A stretch of 64,000 nucleotides of DNA, from the NCBI RefSeq assembly GCF_014640075.1, contig NZ_BMGG01000005.1, positions 411,186 to 475,185 on the forward strand, given 5' to 3'. Position 1 is the first letter of the stretch. Every line of letters starts with the position of its first letter. The notes under the pieces were generated by a model. That model worked only from the letters and a program-made list of their open reading frames with translations. It made no database searches and was not told the origin of the DNA. A program made the position numbers and the translations under genes. This document shows, piece after piece, positions 7,098-15,803 of the stretch. Origin of the DNA: Chelatococcus reniformis (lineage in GTDB: Bacteria > Pseudomonadota > Alphaproteobacteria > Rhizobiales > Beijerinckiaceae).

Positions 7098-7310
7098 TCA
7101 GGCCAGGACCAGTGTGAGCAGCGCTGAAGCGTCGAGAATCGAGGTGAGGAGAACCCTCTCGCTGAGGGTTTCGAGCGCTGCAAGCCTCGATTTCGAGTGG
7201 GGGAGAATCTTGCCCGCGTCGCTATTGTCGTTTGCCGCTGAGGGAGGTCCGCCGGGCTGAGCGAAGCTACCTAAGCGGCGACGCAATGTGGCACCGGCAA
7301 TTCGACTCAT
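7098..7310 (-). CDS. Small hypothetical protein (70 aa) with AANDN motif
   Basis: The ATG at 7310 is preceded by an almost perfect AAGGAGG site, the strongest ribosome-binding site in this accessory stretch. The product starts MSRIAGATLRRRLGSF and includes SAANDNSD, a motif common in short alphaproteobacterial proteins. It ends with a hydrophobic segment LLTSILDASALLTLVLA. A longer reading frame runs upstream but has no good start. Function unknown. Confidence 0.5.
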   Translation of the reverse strand: MSRIAGATLRRRLGSFAQPGGPPSAANDNSDAGKILPHSKSRLAALETLSERVLLTSILDASALLTLVLA

Positions 7311-7450
7311 GTGCCTCCTTTCCGCTGCTCTTTGAGCGGCCTTGTAGCGGGCTCCAATCCGCTTCTTAAGCCCTTCGACCTCGCCCCGCCAGACGCTGCC
7401 GCCGCTTGCCAACCCCGTCCTGCCGCGCTCCAATAGGCCCGGCTCGACCG

Positions 7451-7606
7451 TCACCCCCCATTCAATCCGGCGGGAGGGCCCGAAGGGCCGGTGGCGCCTC
7501 CGCGCCGGCCCTTCGCCTTGCGTGCGGACGGTTGGAGGACGGCAGGGTCGATCAAGCCGCGCGGATTTGCCGGCATGAGGGGGCGCAGGCGCTCCGCGTA
7601 GGTCAG
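7451..7606 (-). CDS. Possible small ORF overlapping the zinc-finger gene stop (51 aa)
   Basis: The frame opens at a CTG overlapping the stop of the upstream zinc-finger gene, with GGAGGAG just before it. It reads TYAERLRPLMPANPRGLIDP and then a basic, Gly/Pro-rich tail. Overlap coupling and the strong site argue for translation. The rare start codon and lack of a known family argue against it. The ATG at 7576 is another possible start. Confidence 0.25.
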   Translation of the reverse strand: MTYAERLRPLMPANPRGLIDPAVLQPSARKAKGRRGGATGPSGPPAGLNGG

Positions 7607-7872
7607 GTCTCCTCCGGCGGAGGAGAGGCGGCCTCGCCGTGCCGAGGATAGCGTCCCGTCGGTGTCCAATTGGGCGAGATGAAGGTCTGGAGCGCACCAC
7701 CGCAGCCGCCGCATTTCACCGGCTTGCGGGCCCCGACATAGCGCCGCCCCGCACCAAGCCTCTCGATGAGCGCCGCGAGATCGATTTGCCGATGGCCGCA
7801 GGCATGGCAGTAGCCGTGCATCGAGAAATCATTCTCGATCAGCCAGCCGAGGGTGCCGGGTGCGTGCGCCAT
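7603..7872 (-). CDS. Small zinc-ribbon-like hypothetical protein (89 aa)
   Basis: Two CxxC pairs, at HACGH (residues ~23-26) and CGGCGG (residues ~53-57), are separated by ~30 residues containing IDLAALIERLGAGRRYVG. This is the layout of a small zinc ribbon. The N-terminus MAHAPGTLGWLIENDFSMHG is not a signal peptide. Small proteins of this form are frequent in Bradyrhizobium-type genomic islands. It probably binds zinc; a nucleic-acid or protein partner cannot be told. Confidence 0.6.
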   Translation of the reverse strand: MAHAPGTLGWLIENDFSMHGYCHACGHRQIDLAALIERLGAGRRYVGARKPVKCGGCGGALQTFISPNWTPTGRYPRHGEAASPPPEET

Positions 7873-7963
7873 GTTCTATTTTTGTTCGCGCATGTGGGTT
7901 GAGCGCAAGCGCCGCCCGCGATAGCCTCCACGTCCATCGCAACCAGGAGGAGAAGGAGGAGCC

Positions 7964-8236
7964 GTGCCCGCCCAAAATGCCGACGTTGCCGAAGAAGCTC
8001 CGACCGTTGAGATGATTACGGGCTACGACATGGAGCACATGACCATCTATTTCCGGCTGCTCGACGCCGCAGTGGACGGAGCTGATTGGACCGAGGCCGC
8101 GAAGATCGTGCTGAGGATCGATCCCGCGCTCGAGCCGGAGCGTGCCCGCCGTACATGGGAAAGCCATTTGGCCCGCGCTCGCTGGATGACCGAGCACGGC
8201 TACCGCCATCTTGTGCGCGGGGGGCCGCCCCACTGA
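7964..8236 (+). CDS. DUF2285-family protein (90 aa)
   Basis: The GTG at 7964 lies 4 bases after AGGAGGAG. The sequence YDMEHMTIYFRLLDAAVDGA, then WTEAAKIVLRIDP, ERARRTWESHLARARWM and TEHGYRHLVRG is diagnostic of the DUF2285 family. These are small DNA-binding-type proteins that travel with rhizobial integrative conjugative elements. It diverges from the zinc-ribbon gene with about 90 bases between them. Its presence supports an ICE-type origin for this accessory stretch. Specific function unknown. Confidence 0.75.
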   Translation: MPAQNADVAEEAPTVEMITGYDMEHMTIYFRLLDAAVDGADWTEAAKIVLRIDPALEPERARRTWESHLARARWMTEHGYRHLVRGGPPH

Positions 8237-8275
8237 TCCTCCCGCGCGCTCCGGGATTGCGCAACGGACACCCCC

Positions 8276-8620
8276 ATGCCAATCGCCGTATGCATCTCCT
8301 TCTCGCCAGTGGCGGTGCGAATTGCCTTTCAGGACCGGAGCACCGTCGAGGCGGCCGACTGGCTAGTCTTCGGCATCAGACTGAGCTGGTTGGGCTCGGT
8401 GGTGCTCAACTCCTGATCGATCTCCTGGCGCTGGTCGGGGCAGCCGCTCTGGCTCGCCAACACCGACACCGCGGCATGGGTCCGCTACACCCCCACGGTG
8501 GCCGCCATCTGCCACCTGGCCGCACCTCAGGCGGAGATCAATCGCGTGCCGCCGGCGCGCTGGGTCAAGATCGGCATCCTGATTGCAGCCACGGTGTGCT
8601 CGGCCTGCTGGCTGGCCTAG
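8276..8620 (+). pseudogene. Small membrane-type hypothetical gene split by an in-frame TGA
   Basis: The ATG at 8276 gives 46 codons (ending DWLVFGIRLSWLGSVVLNS) to a TGA at 8414-8416. The same frame continues for 67 more codons to TAG at 8618, through ISWRWSGQPLWLANTDTAAW and ARWVKIGILIAATVCSACWL. Both parts look like coding sequence, with a hydrophobic C-terminal segment. No credible restart follows the stop. It starts about 40 bases after the DUF2285 gene. Nonsense inactivation is the simplest reading. Confidence 0.4.
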
Positions 8621-8889
8621 CGCCAGACCGGCGCGCGGACTTTCCCGGACCGTTCTCGATGACGTGACCAGGGCGTTGGGCTACGCCCGTTCGTTCCAGG
8701 GGTGGCTGTCAGCCGCACCCAAGCCCTTCTCCGCCGCAGCACCCGAGCATCGCGATCCTCGTCATCGGTCCGCCTCTACTGGATCATGCTCGCCTAAGCG
8801 GAAGCGAGGCTTCTGCCTCCCGACACATATGCTAGGAGCTTGGCTTGAGCTCCTTTGCGTGATTTGATCGCTTGCTTGGGGAGGGCAAA

Positions 8890-10479
8890 ATGACCGAGAG
8901 CGAAGCGCTTATTTCAGTTCACCGGGCGTTTATTGGGTTTAATAAAAGGGCAGAAAAGGTGTCGGATCAGATACTGGGCGCCACCTTCGTCGACTCCGAA
9001 CCTCTCTATGAACTGCTTTCTACCACCAATAATCAGGTAATATACGGCCGAAGAGGAACGGGAAAAACACATGCACTGAAATACTTAGCTCAAGATGTTA
9101 GCAAGAGCGGCGTTAAGGCTGTTTATATCGACCTGCGCTCCGTTGGATCAAATGGGTCGATTTACAGTGACGGGAACAGACAGTTAGCCGAGAGGGCGTC
9201 CACGCTGATCGTGGACGTACTACAAGCACTGCTAAGCGAATTCTACGTTATTGCTCTCCATGCTATCGATACAGCTCCAGACCCGACTCAGATTACCATC
9301 AGACTCGACGATTTCGCGACCGCAATAGAGGGCGTCAAAATTTCGGGCAATGTTGAGACCGAGGCGACGTCGTCCCAACTAGGAACACGTAACTATTCGG
9401 CGGGTTTAAAGATCGACCCAAAGGAAATGTCAGGTAACGTCAATGTCGGTAGAGAGATTTCAGAGACCTACTCTGGTAAGAGGCGCGAGACGGGCCGTGA
9501 GAAAGTCCATCTGAATTTTGGCAGAATCGGAGCTTCGTTGGATGGGCTCATCAAGGTGCTCGGGATAGACCGATTGTGGGTTCTGGTTGACGAGTGGAGC
9601 GAAGTCCCGGTAGATGTACAGCCCTATCTGGCCGATTTGATCCGGCGGACCTTGCTCCCCGCGGTTCAAATAACGGTCAAGATTGCAGCGATCGAACATC
9701 GATCGAGCTTCTCCGTTTTAGGCGACCATGGCTCTTATGTCGGCCTTGAGCTTGGCGCCGACATTTCCGCTGACTTAAATCTGGATGATTTCCTCGTATT
9801 TGACAACAACCAGCAAAAGGCGACGGCGTTCTTCAAAAAATTGCTTTTCCGGCACTACGAACAATCACAAGGTAAAAACGGCTTAATAAAGGATCCGGAC
9901 GCGTTCATGCAGGCTGCTTTCACTCAGAGTCCAGTATTTGATGAGTTCACAAGGGCCGTTGAGGGCGTACCGCGAGATGCTCTCAATCTTGCTGCCAAGA
10001 TCGCGACAAAGGCCTTTGGTCAGCGCATAGCTATGTCGCATGTTCGGGGGGCTGCTAAGGATTGGTATCAACAGGATAAGCAGGCTGCCATAAAGAGTAA
10101 TGAGCGATTGTCTGGGGTTTTGGAGAAAATTGTTGATCAAATTATCGGAGAAAGAAAAGCTAGGGCCTTTCTGTTTCCAAGCAATATACGCGCTTCGCTG
10201 ATTGATCAGCTTTTCGATTCCAGGGTCCTGCATGTCTTGAAGAGGAGCATTTCAACAAACGACGAGCCCGGAGTGCGATATGATGCTTACAAGATCGACT
10301 ACGGTTGCTATGTTGATCTAATCAATACGAGTAAGGCCACTATTGGCTTGTTTGAGGTCGACGATGAGGGATTCGTGGAGGTGCCAAAGGACGACTACAG
10401 ATCCATTCGTCGTGCCATACTGCGCCCCGCGGATTTAGAGGATGACGGCTCTTCCGCGTGGGGCCGGCCGAGGTCGTAG
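8890..10479 (+). CDS. ORC/CDC6-like P-loop ATPase (529 aa)
   Basis: The ATG at 8890 follows GGGGAGGG; a TTG 18 bases upstream lies before the site. Walker A is GRRGTGKT (53-60) and Walker B is LWVLVDEW with D234/E235. A TVKIAAIEHRSSF segment follows, where AAA proteins carry sensor 1. Together these resemble the ORC-CDC6 family AAA ATPases found in bacterial accessory DNA. The ~220 C-terminal residues are helical with no recognised nuclease or TM segment. Composition is less GC-rich than the chromosome, consistent with transfer. It stands alone with no clear partner gene, so a defence role is a guess. Confidence 0.6.
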   Translation: MTESEALISVHRAFIGFNKRAEKVSDQILGATFVDSEPLYELLSTTNNQVIYGRRGTGKTHALKYLAQDVSKSGVKAVYIDLRSVGSNGSIYSDGNRQLAERASTLIVDVLQALLSEFYVIALHAIDTAPDPTQITIRLDDFATAIEGVKISGNVETEATSSQLGTRNYSAGLKIDPKEMSGNVNVGREISETYSGKRRETGREKVHLNFGRIGASLDGLIKVLGIDRLWVLVDEWSEVPVDVQPYLADLIRRTLLPAVQITVKIAAIEHRSSFSVLGDHGSYVGLELGADISADLNLDDFLVFDNNQQKATAFFKKLLFRHYEQSQGKNGLIKDPDAFMQAAFTQSPVFDEFTRAVEGVPRDALNLAAKIATKAFGQRIAMSHVRGAAKDWYQQDKQAAIKSNERLSGVLEKIVDQIIGERKARAFLFPSNIRASLIDQLFDSRVLHVLKRSISTNDEPGVRYDAYKIDYGCYVDLINTSKATIGLFEVDDEGFVEVPKDDYRSIRRAILRPADLEDDGSSAWGRPRS

Positions 10480-11137
10480 GATCCGCAATCGTTTCCACGT
10501 CCTGCGGCATTCACGGCGAATAACGCTTAAGCTGCTGCAAACCGCCCTTCTGCCTGCAAGCGATGACGCGAAGTAAATCAGGCTTCGCCCGCGCCAGCCA
10601 GTCGTGCGACACGCGCGGCCCATCGGCGATCGGGAGCAATTTAAGATCCAAGTCTCCCGATCCGGCCCAAATAGCAGAGAGGGTAGACGCGGTATCTCAG
10701 TAACCTGGTTTGGGGGATCAATACCAAAGGGCTCTGGTGAAACATGCCACCAGGATACGACCCTCTGCATTGATTTGGTATTATAGTAAGACACTGAGGT
10801 CCCTTAGCGACCTGCTGCCGTTCCCCGATGCGGTCGAGCGCAACGCCCATCGGGCCTGGTCTAACACCGACCTATCCGACGTCGCGCTCCGTACAAGTGC
10901 GTGGCGCGCGCCTAAGTCGATCCAGGCAGAGTCCGAAACAGAGTCCACGCTCCCAACTCGACGATCGGAGCAAAAAAATCGCGTCGAAACGGCGCTGCGG
11001 CATTATGACGCAGCGGGCGACTCTTACCCCTTCTCCGTTCGTCACGTTAACTTAACCTCAACCTGCTGTTGCGAGCGCAAAAGAAGGCGCCGAACGGTTG
11101 GGTCTGGACGTGAATTTTGACTTGGCGGGGGGTGAAC
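10480..11137. other. Intergenic stretch, no supported gene
   Basis: About 660 bases between the ATPase gene and the next ORF. Short open frames exist on both strands, but none has a ribosome-binding site together with protein-like composition. I see no convincing terminator, repeat or RNA gene. It may carry the promoter of the exported-protein cluster downstream. Confidence 0.5.
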
Positions 11138-11455
11138 GTGTCGGTGGAAACGTACATCTACGAGCTCACGGAGCGTGTAGAACCCAGTAATATACTCGTC
11201 ATTCGAGTGAAAGACGATATCGGAATTCCGAACACCTGGGAAGAACGGCCTCCTTCGAATATACTTATCGTCTCGAAGGGCACTGTTCTTACAGATGGCG
11301 AGGGACATCACTGCCGAAGCGGGAATCAAGAAGTGTTAGTGATCCGTGGAGGCGGTTGGTCTGCCGGTAAAAAGTCAGGCGAAGCCGAGCTTTTCTTGTA
11401 TCACAACTCAACGCCCTATTTTGACTGGGTCCTCACGAAGGTCGAGAGCTCTTAG
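11138..11455 (+). CDS. Hypothetical protein (105 aa), first gene of exported-protein cluster
   Basis: The GTG at 11138 lies 5 bases after a GGGGGG site; an earlier TTG at 11117 is possible. The sequence is beta-rich (TYIYELTERVEPSNILVIRV, EVLVIRGGGW, AELFLYHNSTPYFDWVL) with no signal peptide or span. It could be a small soluble beta-barrel or jelly-roll domain. It is followed after 38 bases by three genes for exported proteins in the same direction. Family not recognised. Confidence 0.45.
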   Translation: MSVETYIYELTERVEPSNILVIRVKDDIGIPNTWEERPPSNILIVSKGTVLTDGEGHHCRSGNQEVLVIRGGGWSAGKKSGEAELFLYHNSTPYFDWVLTKVESS

Positions 11456-11493
11456 TCTAGCAACCTCGATTGCCTCACACTTGGGAGCTTGCT

Positions 11494-11826
11494 ATGAGCT
11501 GGAAATTGACACTTGTCAGTTGGGCGATCTCCGTGTCGCTTGGCAGTCCGCATGCGATGGCGCTCGATCGTTGTGAAGTAAATGTTGACGGAAAAACTGT
11601 AAAAATTGCATCGGAAACGAACACCGATCAAAACTACACGTGCCGGATTATCTGCTCGTTTACGGTCATCGCTGACGAAGCGCCCGTCGTAGAGGCAGAA
11701 GCCGGATGCCTACTAGATGATCTCACTCAAGGTGCGAGAGCAGTCAGCTGCTCACGCATCATGGAGGAAGCAAAGTCGATCGTCATCAAAGGCTTCGCAC
11801 GGCAATGCACCAAGCGGGACACGTAG
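11494..11826 (+). CDS. Exported small cysteine-containing protein (110 aa)
   Basis: The ATG at 11494 with GGGAG upstream gives a short signal peptide (MSWKLTLVSWAISVSLGSPH, then AMA). The mature ~87 residues hold six Cys (DRCEV, YTCRIICSF, EAGCLL, VSCSRI, RQCTK), enough for three disulfides in the periplasm or outside the cell. The next gene begins 2 bases after its stop. Function unknown; the similar architecture of the neighbours suggests a joint exported role. Confidence 0.55.
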   Translation: MSWKLTLVSWAISVSLGSPHAMALDRCEVNVDGKTVKIASETNTDQNYTCRIICSFTVIADEAPVVEAEAGCLLDDLTQGARAVSCSRIMEEAKSIVIKGFARQCTKRDT

Positions 11827-11828
11827 AA

Positions 11829-12365
11829 ATGACCGGAGTGACGCGGATGGCTCCTGCGATCGCTGTTCTTTTTGCATGCGCGCCCGCCGTGGCCCAGCAA
11901 GAGAGCGGGTACCCTATTGGTCAGAAGGATGCGGAAATAATTCAAGCATGCGTCAAGCAAGAGTATTCGCAGATGCAGAATTCATCCCGTAGCGCCTGCC
12001 GCACCCCGGAACGATACTATGCCGCGAAGGGTGGAGACCATGTCCGCGTGAAGATACCGTATCCCGCACCTCAAAATTACAAGTATGTATCCGGAAGCGG
12101 AACTGCCGTCCAGACATCGGGATCATGCGAACACAACTTGTACGTCAATTGGATGAGTGAAGCCCAGTTTCAATGTGAGTGGGAGACCTCGGGTTGCGGT
12201 CAGTTCAAGGAGGGAGGTCACGTGAAGGGATATTGTACAATGGACATGGTCTATGTGCCGCAATCGGGCGATTTGCGAAAGATCAAGGAGTACTGTGTGG
12301 CAAGTGTCATCGGGGGTACAGCAACGAAACCGCCCATCTCATCGGTGGCCTGCTCGTTTAACTGA
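11829..12365 (+). CDS. Exported cysteine-rich protein (178 aa)
   Basis: The ATG at 11829 begins 2 bases after the previous stop. A signal peptide at ~1-23 (MTGVTRMAPAIAVLFACAPA, VAQ) predicts export; the Met at residue 7 is an alternative start. The mature protein has eight Cys (QACVK, SACRT, GSCEH, FQCEW, SGCGQ, GYCTM, EYCVA, VACSF), probably all disulfide-bonded, and aromatic patches such as YPAPQNYKYV. No known family is recognised. It sits between another exported Cys protein and the large MACPF-like candidate. Confidence 0.55.
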   Translation: MTGVTRMAPAIAVLFACAPAVAQQESGYPIGQKDAEIIQACVKQEYSQMQNSSRSACRTPERYYAAKGGDHVRVKIPYPAPQNYKYVSGSGTAVQTSGSCEHNLYVNWMSEAQFQCEWETSGCGQFKEGGHVKGYCTMDMVYVPQSGDLRKIKEYCVASVIGGTATKPPISSVACSFN

Positions 12366-12395
12366 TAACCCAGTGCCCGACCCAAGGAGCCCGTA

Positions 12396-14225
12396 ATGAC
12401 ATCGAAGATGTGTCTCCGGTCTGTTCTCTTTGCCTTGCCGCTTCTCATTCCGGGCCATGCTTTTGCAGAGAGCTACGGCTACATACCGAGTAGCTCGGTC
12501 TACCTCGGTTCCGGCTTCAGTCCGCTGGCTCCCCAAACTAACTACCCCGCCTGTCTCAAGGCAACTGGCGAGTGTCAGATGGGGGCGTCTGGGGCGCTGG
12601 CATGTATAAACGAAATCACCGACGCGAACGGCACTTCATTGGGAGTGTCCACGACTTTTAAAGTTAAGCAGATAGAGTCTAAATATGATTTTTTTAGAGA
12701 AGTCAATATCCAGGCATCGCTCAGCGGTTCTTATGGTCCTTTTTCCGGAAGTGCGAGTTTCTCGTCTTACTCATTGGACGATATTAAAGAAAACAGCCTG
12801 ACTTGGGTCATACTGGCGAAATCCTCCTACGGGTCGTTTGCGCTTCGAAACCCGACTCTTCAGGTGGGTCTGAACAAGTTGAAGGTGCTGGATTTGGTGG
12901 GTAAATGCGGCTCAAACTATGTTTCGTCAGTTGATAGGGGCGTTATCGCGGCCGCGCTTTTCTCAGTCTACAACCTCGATGAGAGGCATCGCCGAGAGCT
13001 ACAGGCGAAGATGAGCGTCGGCTTCTCGACCGCCGCTATCGAGGCCGATGGCAAAGGTAGCTTCTCCGACGTTATGAAGACTGCGCTTCAGTATGGTACT
13101 ATGACTATCAATGTTTTCACGATTGGGGGTGAGGGAGCGCCCGGATTATCAGAGGCCATAAAGGCGAGCCCGACGGACTTGAAAAGTATTAAGGAAATTC
13201 TAGCTAACTATGTCAGTAAGCAAGACGCTGCCAAATCGGCGATCGTAAGTTTTCGAACGACGGGACTTGGCAAGTTGATCGACCGTCCCGACATAGATCC
13301 TGACCAATCGTACTTTGTTTATTTTCTTGAAGACAAGAACGAGTTACGTCTTAAATTTCTCGAAAGCGCCAAGCGCGCATCTTTTATTATTGAGCGGAAG
13401 GATGATTTCGACTCCGGTTTAGTTAATCTTGCGCAGGAGGTACTTGATAAAATTGAATGTGAAGTGAAATATATTGAAACAGCGATCCAGGCTTGCCGAA
13501 TGTCTTTCGAGCAGACCAACGCCGTATTGCTCGACGGCGACCTTGAAGACGACATCGCGGCGGGCATCTCTCAGCGGTATGCGATGACTAAGGACTCTAA
13601 GTCAAGGCGCATGGAAGTTTGCTCGACAGCCGACGCAGCAACGAAAGAAGTGGGTGGGGCCATGTCGGCAGCTCCGATCAGCGCAGCGCCGCTCAAGACG
13701 TTTGGGTGGGCTCGATCTCAAATCAATGTGCCGGTACGCGGTGCTGCGTCGATCGATGAATGCAGCATTCGGACACAGAACGTTCAGAGAAGATTGACTG
13801 CGATGATCGAATCTGCGCTTGCGTCGAATGCGGCCCGCGGTCAGAAGCAACGACCCAAGGTCTGCATCTCTGGTTGTGAAGCAGAAGTCGATCTCGCGCT
13901 GCTGTCATCTGCGGCGAAGCTGCCTAAATTGCCGTTCGAGGTTTCCTACTGGTTTGAGCCCGCTACTGCCTCATTCCCAGGCGCTACAGCGGGCGGCCTC
14001 TACATCACGCTGAAATCGGCTAGAAACGTAAAGATGGTTCGCGCGTATGTCGATCAGGAGTTCGCCGCATTCGGTGCTAGAGTTCACGACGGCTCTTCTA
14101 ATTTGGGATTGTATTTTAGCAGTGACGAACTGAAAGATGTTAGTTCGTCGCCCGTTCGACTCGAAGTCGAATCGACGGGCGGGCAGATATATACGGTAGA
14201 CCTTCCGAAGCTCAAGCCAATTTAG
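12396..14225 (+). CDS. Large exported protein with MACPF/CDC-like features (609 aa)
   Basis: A clear signal peptide (residues 1-24, cleavage AFA/E) predicts export. Residues ~100-290 follow the order seen in MACPF/CDC pore-forming domains: an amphipathic repeated segment (IQASLSGSYGPFSGSASFSS), a strand-turn VILAKSS, then CGSNYVSSVDRG (171-182) where MACPF proteins carry the YGTHY-type signature. A long helical segment and a TINVFTIGGEG strand follow. The C-terminal third (~390-609) has five Cys in small motifs and a beta-rich end. The match is by pattern only and the canonical signature is not exact. Codon use is less GC-biased than the chromosome. Confidence 0.5.
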   Translation: MTSKMCLRSVLFALPLLIPGHAFAESYGYIPSSSVYLGSGFSPLAPQTNYPACLKATGECQMGASGALACINEITDANGTSLGVSTTFKVKQIESKYDFFREVNIQASLSGSYGPFSGSASFSSYSLDDIKENSLTWVILAKSSYGSFALRNPTLQVGLNKLKVLDLVGKCGSNYVSSVDRGVIAAALFSVYNLDERHRRELQAKMSVGFSTAAIEADGKGSFSDVMKTALQYGTMTINVFTIGGEGAPGLSEAIKASPTDLKSIKEILANYVSKQDAAKSAIVSFRTTGLGKLIDRPDIDPDQSYFVYFLEDKNELRLKFLESAKRASFIIERKDDFDSGLVNLAQEVLDKIECEVKYIETAIQACRMSFEQTNAVLLDGDLEDDIAAGISQRYAMTKDSKSRRMEVCSTADAATKEVGGAMSAAPISAAPLKTFGWARSQINVPVRGAASIDECSIRTQNVQRRLTAMIESALASNAARGQKQRPKVCISGCEAEVDLALLSSAAKLPKLPFEVSYWFEPATASFPGATAGGLYITLKSARNVKMVRAYVDQEFAAFGARVHDGSSNLGLYFSSDELKDVSSSPVRLEVESTGGQIYTVDLPKLKPI

Positions 14226-14493
14226 TCGATTTTCATCACGCGGCGTCGTTGCATTACTGGGCGGCGGCCCCCCCAGCCTGGTTCGCTCTCGACGAGAGCC
14301 GGCCGCTCGCCTTCTCGCCGCACCGGCACCGATCGCGCTTGAGCTCCAGCGGCCGTTACCAGATGGGGCGCTCCAAATTGTCGGGCGGGGCGAGAAGGAA
14401 GACCCGCCGCAAGCTGCTGTGACCACGGGGATCGTTCAAGACCGTGGGGCTGGGCGAGAAGCAGGTTCCGACGGCGGCCGTGTTCGCCGCCGG

Positions 14494-15518
14494 TTAGCCG
14501 TCCTCCCTGACACCCCTAAACATCGGAGCCCGAGGTGCCATCGCGCGTCGTGCCGCGGTGCTCGATCTCGACGCGCAGCTCGAGCCGGGCCCAGATGACG
14601 CCTTTGTCCTTGAGCCCCGCAACTGCTGGCCGATCCGCTCTCATGTCGTCCAGCTGCCGCTTGAATTCGGCTGCGGCGAGGGGGGTCGAGCCCGGAGCTG
14701 GCGCTGCCGGCGGCCACCAGCGGGCTACCCTGCTCCTGGGCGAGCCGCAAGGGCTGCCCCAGGCGGCGCGTCCCGAGCGTCAGTTCGTAGCCGATGACGA
14801 TGTATGTGCCGCTCTCGACGCATTTGGCCTTCACCCAGTTGCGCGACCTGCCGCCGTAGGGCGCGTCCCGCCGCTTGCTGACGATGCCTTCGAGCTTGGC
14901 TCGGCAGGCAGCACGCATGATCGCGGCGCCGTCGCCCTCGATCTCCTCGGAGAGCCGGATCCAGTCGTGCGTCGCCGGTAGGACGGTGACGAGCGCATCG
15001 CGGCGCCTGTCCAGCGTCCATTTTCGCAGGTCGTGCCCGTCGAGGAATACAAGGTCGAAGGCGACCAGGTGCGCGTCGATCGCTGCCTTGCCATGCGAGC
15101 CGCGGCCGAGCGCCTCCTGCAACAGGCCGAAGTGCGAAATGCCGCTCTCGTCGAAGATCACGGCCTCGCCATCGATGATGGCGTTGGCCACGGGGAGCTT
15201 GGCGGTGGCCGCAGCAATCGAGGGGAACCGATGCGTCCAGTCATGGCCGTTGCGGGTCCGGATGACGGCGCGGCCGTCCTCGACGTAGCAGCCGACTCGG
15301 TACCCGTCCCATTTGATTTCGTGCATCCAGCCAGCGGCGGATGGGGGGCGGGAGACGAGCGTCGCCAGGCATGGCGCGATCCAACCGGGGAGGGGCTCCT
15401 CGAACAGCTCTGGCTGCCGCTTGTCTCGCTTGTGGGGCGCCGTGGCGCGGCTGCGCGCCGTCTCCGCCGCCGGCGTGGCGCGCTGCTGAGGGCGAGGCTT
15501 GCGGGGAGGGGCGGCCAT
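14494..15518 (-). pseudogene. ligD: LigD-type ATP-dependent DNA ligase, two frameshifts
   Basis: The N-terminal ~245 residues are a good NHEJ-type ligase adenylation domain. They contain the nucleophile Lys69 in HEIKWDGYR, then IIDGEAVIFDE, VAFDLVFLDG, EGIVSKRRDAPY and NWVKAKC. In a run of six C on this strand (14680-14685) the frame must shift once to recover PLAAAEFKRQLDDM and VIWARLELRVEIEHRG of the OB domain. A second slip near 14530 is needed to reach the expected end MFRGVREDG with TAA at 14494. Uncorrected, the frame runs on as nonsense to 14436. Polymerase and nuclease domains of full LigD are absent. It is either a decayed accessory gene or carries two sequence errors. Confidence 0.75.
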
Positions 15519-15654
15519 GGCTGGAGCATCGCATGCGGGCCTTAAGGAGTCCCGCTCAGCTCTCGAAATCGGAAAATCCCGCGGGAAGTCCCGCAGCGGA
15601 GGCCGCGGAACCTGCATGACACTGATTAGGAAGGTCTTTTCGGAATAGGGCGCG

Positions 15655-15697
15655 CTGCTCCCAAAGCAGATGCGCTACCGGGCTGCGCTATGCCCCG
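15655..15697 (-). tRNA. tRNA-Pro(TGG) 5' fragment
   Basis: On the minus strand, 43 bases beginning CGGGGCATAGCGCAGCCCGG reproduce the acceptor 5' strand, the D arm (GCGC/GCGC) and the anticodon arm (CTGCTTTGGGAGCAG, loop TTTGGGA, anticodon TGG) of an alphaproteobacterial tRNA-Pro. After GCAG the sequence diverges; no variable loop, T arm or 3' acceptor strand follows. The gene is therefore cut within or just after the anticodon arm, as expected at an integration junction. The 5' side faces the chromosomal genes to the right. Confidence 0.75.
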
Positions 15698-15803
15698 ACA
15701 TTTGAAGAGCGACGGTCGTAGGGCTTTCGCTCTTCCGATGCAACCCTGCTGCCCCGCACGGCCCCGGGGCGTACCGGCCCCAGGCGCGTCTCGATCGGGG
15801 GGC

